This document shows positions 61,071-64,000 of a stretch of DNA of 64,000 nt, piece after piece. The translations under genes were made by a program, and so were the position numbers. The notes beneath the pieces are model-generated. The model was not told the origin of the DNA, did no database searches, and saw only the letters and a list, made by a program, of their open reading frames with translations. The stretch lies in contig NZ_KQ948989.1 of the NCBI RefSeq assembly GCF_001514265.1, positions 558,001 to 622,000 on the forward strand, read 5' to 3'. This stretch comes from Streptomyces resistomycificus (GTDB taxonomy: Bacteria > Actinomycetota > Actinomycetes > Streptomycetales > Streptomycetaceae). How positions within the stretch are numbered: the first letter of the stretch is position 1; every line of letters starts with the position of its first letter.

Positions 61071-62105
61071 ATGCATGCCGGACTGAAGATCACCACGTTC
61101 GCCGCCGCGCTCGCCGCGACCTTCGGCACCGCCTACGGCGTGGGCAAGGGCCTGGACCCCGTGGTGGAGGACAGCGCCGCGCCCCCGCGGCACGAGAGTC
61201 ATCGCGAGGCGTCGCCGTCACCCGGTGGCGGCGGTGGTCACGCGGAGCACGAGTCGCAGCCCGCCGGCGGACTGCAGATCTCCGAGCGGGGCTACACCCT
61301 CGACCTGCGGACCCCGCAGGTCACGGCCGGGCGCGCCACGGACCTGAGCTTCGTCATCCGGGACGACAGCGGTCGAGCGGTCACCGCCTACCAGCGCGAA
61401 CACGACAAGGAACTGCACCTCATCGTGGCCTCACGCGACCTGGTCACCTACCGCCACCTGCACCCCACCCGTGCCGCCGACGGCACCTGGAGCATCCCCG
61501 TCGACCTGCCCCGCGCGGGCGGCTACCGGGTCTTCGCCGACTTCACCCCGGCGAGCGAGCCCGCCGAGAACCTCACCCTCGGCGCCGACCTGGCGGCCTC
61601 GGGAGCCTACGAGCCGCAGCGCCTGCCGGCGCCGGACGCCACCACCCGGGCCGACGGCTACGAGGTCGAACTGGACGGCGCCCTGCGCCCGGGCCGGGCG
61701 AGCGAGCTGACCCTCAAGGTCTCCCGGGACGGTGAACCCGTCACCGACCTCCAGCCCTACCTCGGCGCCTACGGCCACCTGGTGGCCCTGCGCTCCGGCG
61801 ACCTCGCCTACCTGCACGTCCACCCGAACGGCGAACCCGGCGACGGCGCCACCGACCCCGGCCCGGCCGTCTCGTTCACCGCCACGGCGCCGAGCGGTGG
61901 CACCTACCGGCTCTTCCTCGACTTCAAGCACGACGGGAAGGTCCACACCGCGGCGTTCACCGTGCGGGCGGGGACGGCGGGAGACGGCGCACCGACGGCC
62001 GTCCCCGAGTCCTCGGACGCCCATGAGGGCTCGGACAGCCACGAGGGATCGGACAGCGACGCGTCTCCGGACGCGCGGGAGCCTTCGGGCGCGCACGGGC
62101 ACTGA
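61071..62105 (+). CDS. Exported His-rich protein, copper-box controlled
   Basis: 344 aa. The N-terminal helix [20 protein letters not shown] can act as an export signal or anchor. Two beta-rich domains follow (about 75-190 and 190-310), with [20 protein letters not shown] and [11 protein letters not shown], rich in His. A His/Asp/Ser tail ([26 protein letters not shown]) closes the protein. Proteins of this type sit beside copper ATPases in Streptomyces and may bind copper outside the membrane; that role is inferred from the operator and the His content. No enzyme motif was recognised. Confidence 0.8.
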   Translation: MHAGLKITTFAAALAATFGTAYGVGKGLDPVVEDSAAPPRHESHREASPSPGGGGGHAEHESQPAGGLQISERGYTLDLRTPQVTAGRATDLSFVIRDDSGRAVTAYQREHDKELHLIVASRDLVTYRHLHPTRAADGTWSIPVDLPRAGGYRVFADFTPASEPAENLTLGADLAASGAYEPQRLPAPDATTRADGYEVELDGALRPGRASELTLKVSRDGEPVTDLQPYLGAYGHLVALRSGDLAYLHVHPNGEPGDGATDPGPAVSFTATAPSGGTYRLFLDFKHDGKVHTAAFTVRAGTAGDGAPTAVPESSDAHEGSDSHEGSDSDASPDAREPSGAHGH

Positions 62106-62140
62106 CGCTCAGGGCGGCACCGCACTTGCCGCAGCTCCGC

Positions 62141-63964
<1,824 letters not shown>

Positions 63965-64000
63965 CGCAGCCTCCCGGGCCCGACGCGCGGCTCTGCCTCA

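Overview
The window is about 64 kb of very GC-rich DNA with dense genes, third-codon-position GC bias, frequent GTG starts, 4-bp ATGA/GTGA stop-start overlaps and long GC-rich hairpin terminators. Together with the gene content (mycothiol-dependent enzymes, many Ser/Thr kinases, secreted actinomycete proteins, deazaflavin-type oxidoreductase) this points to Streptomyces or a close relative. No rRNA, tRNA, CRISPR, phage or intact insertion sequence was recognised. The species cannot be named from this window.

Layout. 1-7300: end of an aldolase-like gene, a membrane Ser/Thr kinase, a LacI regulator divergent from a ROK sugar kinase, a TIGR01777-type SDR and a small secreted protein. 7387-18877: two unusual fusions facing each other (P-loop kinase-Nudix, and MBL hydrolase-protein kinase), an M20 peptidase, an FAD reductase, a TetR/oxidoreductase pair with an operator array, and a MarR/MFS pair. 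A 32-bp tandem repeat (18994-19217) lies before a secreted protein gene.

20416-29954 is the centrepiece: eight same-strand, closely packed genes. They encode a secreted CE18-like deacetylase, a PelF-like glycosyltransferase, a polytopic membrane protein, a LegB-like SDR, a sugar nucleotidyltransferase, a second SDR, a spherulin-4 (GH135-type) protein and a GH114 lipoprotein. CE18, GH135 and GH114 are the three enzyme classes of the fungal galactosaminogalactan cluster (Agd3, Sph3, Ega3), and PelF builds the partly deacetylated amino-sugar polymer Pel in bacteria. The whole reads as a bacterial pathway for making, deacetylating and trimming a cationic GalNAc-type exopolysaccharide.

30044-40056 is a carbohydrate catabolic locus: arabinose/fucose-isomerase-like protein, MFS transporter, GH106-like giant hydrolase, a frameshifted LacI repressor, Gfo/Idh oxidoreductase and ThuA protein. 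LacI-type AACGTT operators sit at three of its promoters. 40303-45531 holds a methyltransferase/MerR pair, a second Ser/Thr kinase with a PQQ-like sensor, a lipid-anchored sortase and a lipoprotein. 45687-51548 is a tricarboxylate transporter (tctCBA) divergent from a citrate-type two-component system. 51618-52630 is a deletion-fused remnant of another two-component system. 52982-64000 has a methyltransferase, a second Gfo/Idh-PmoA-cupin-DUF624 sugar operon, a secreted phospholipase A2, a copper ATPase divergent from a His-rich exported protein across CsoR-type boxes, and a GH15 hydrolase.
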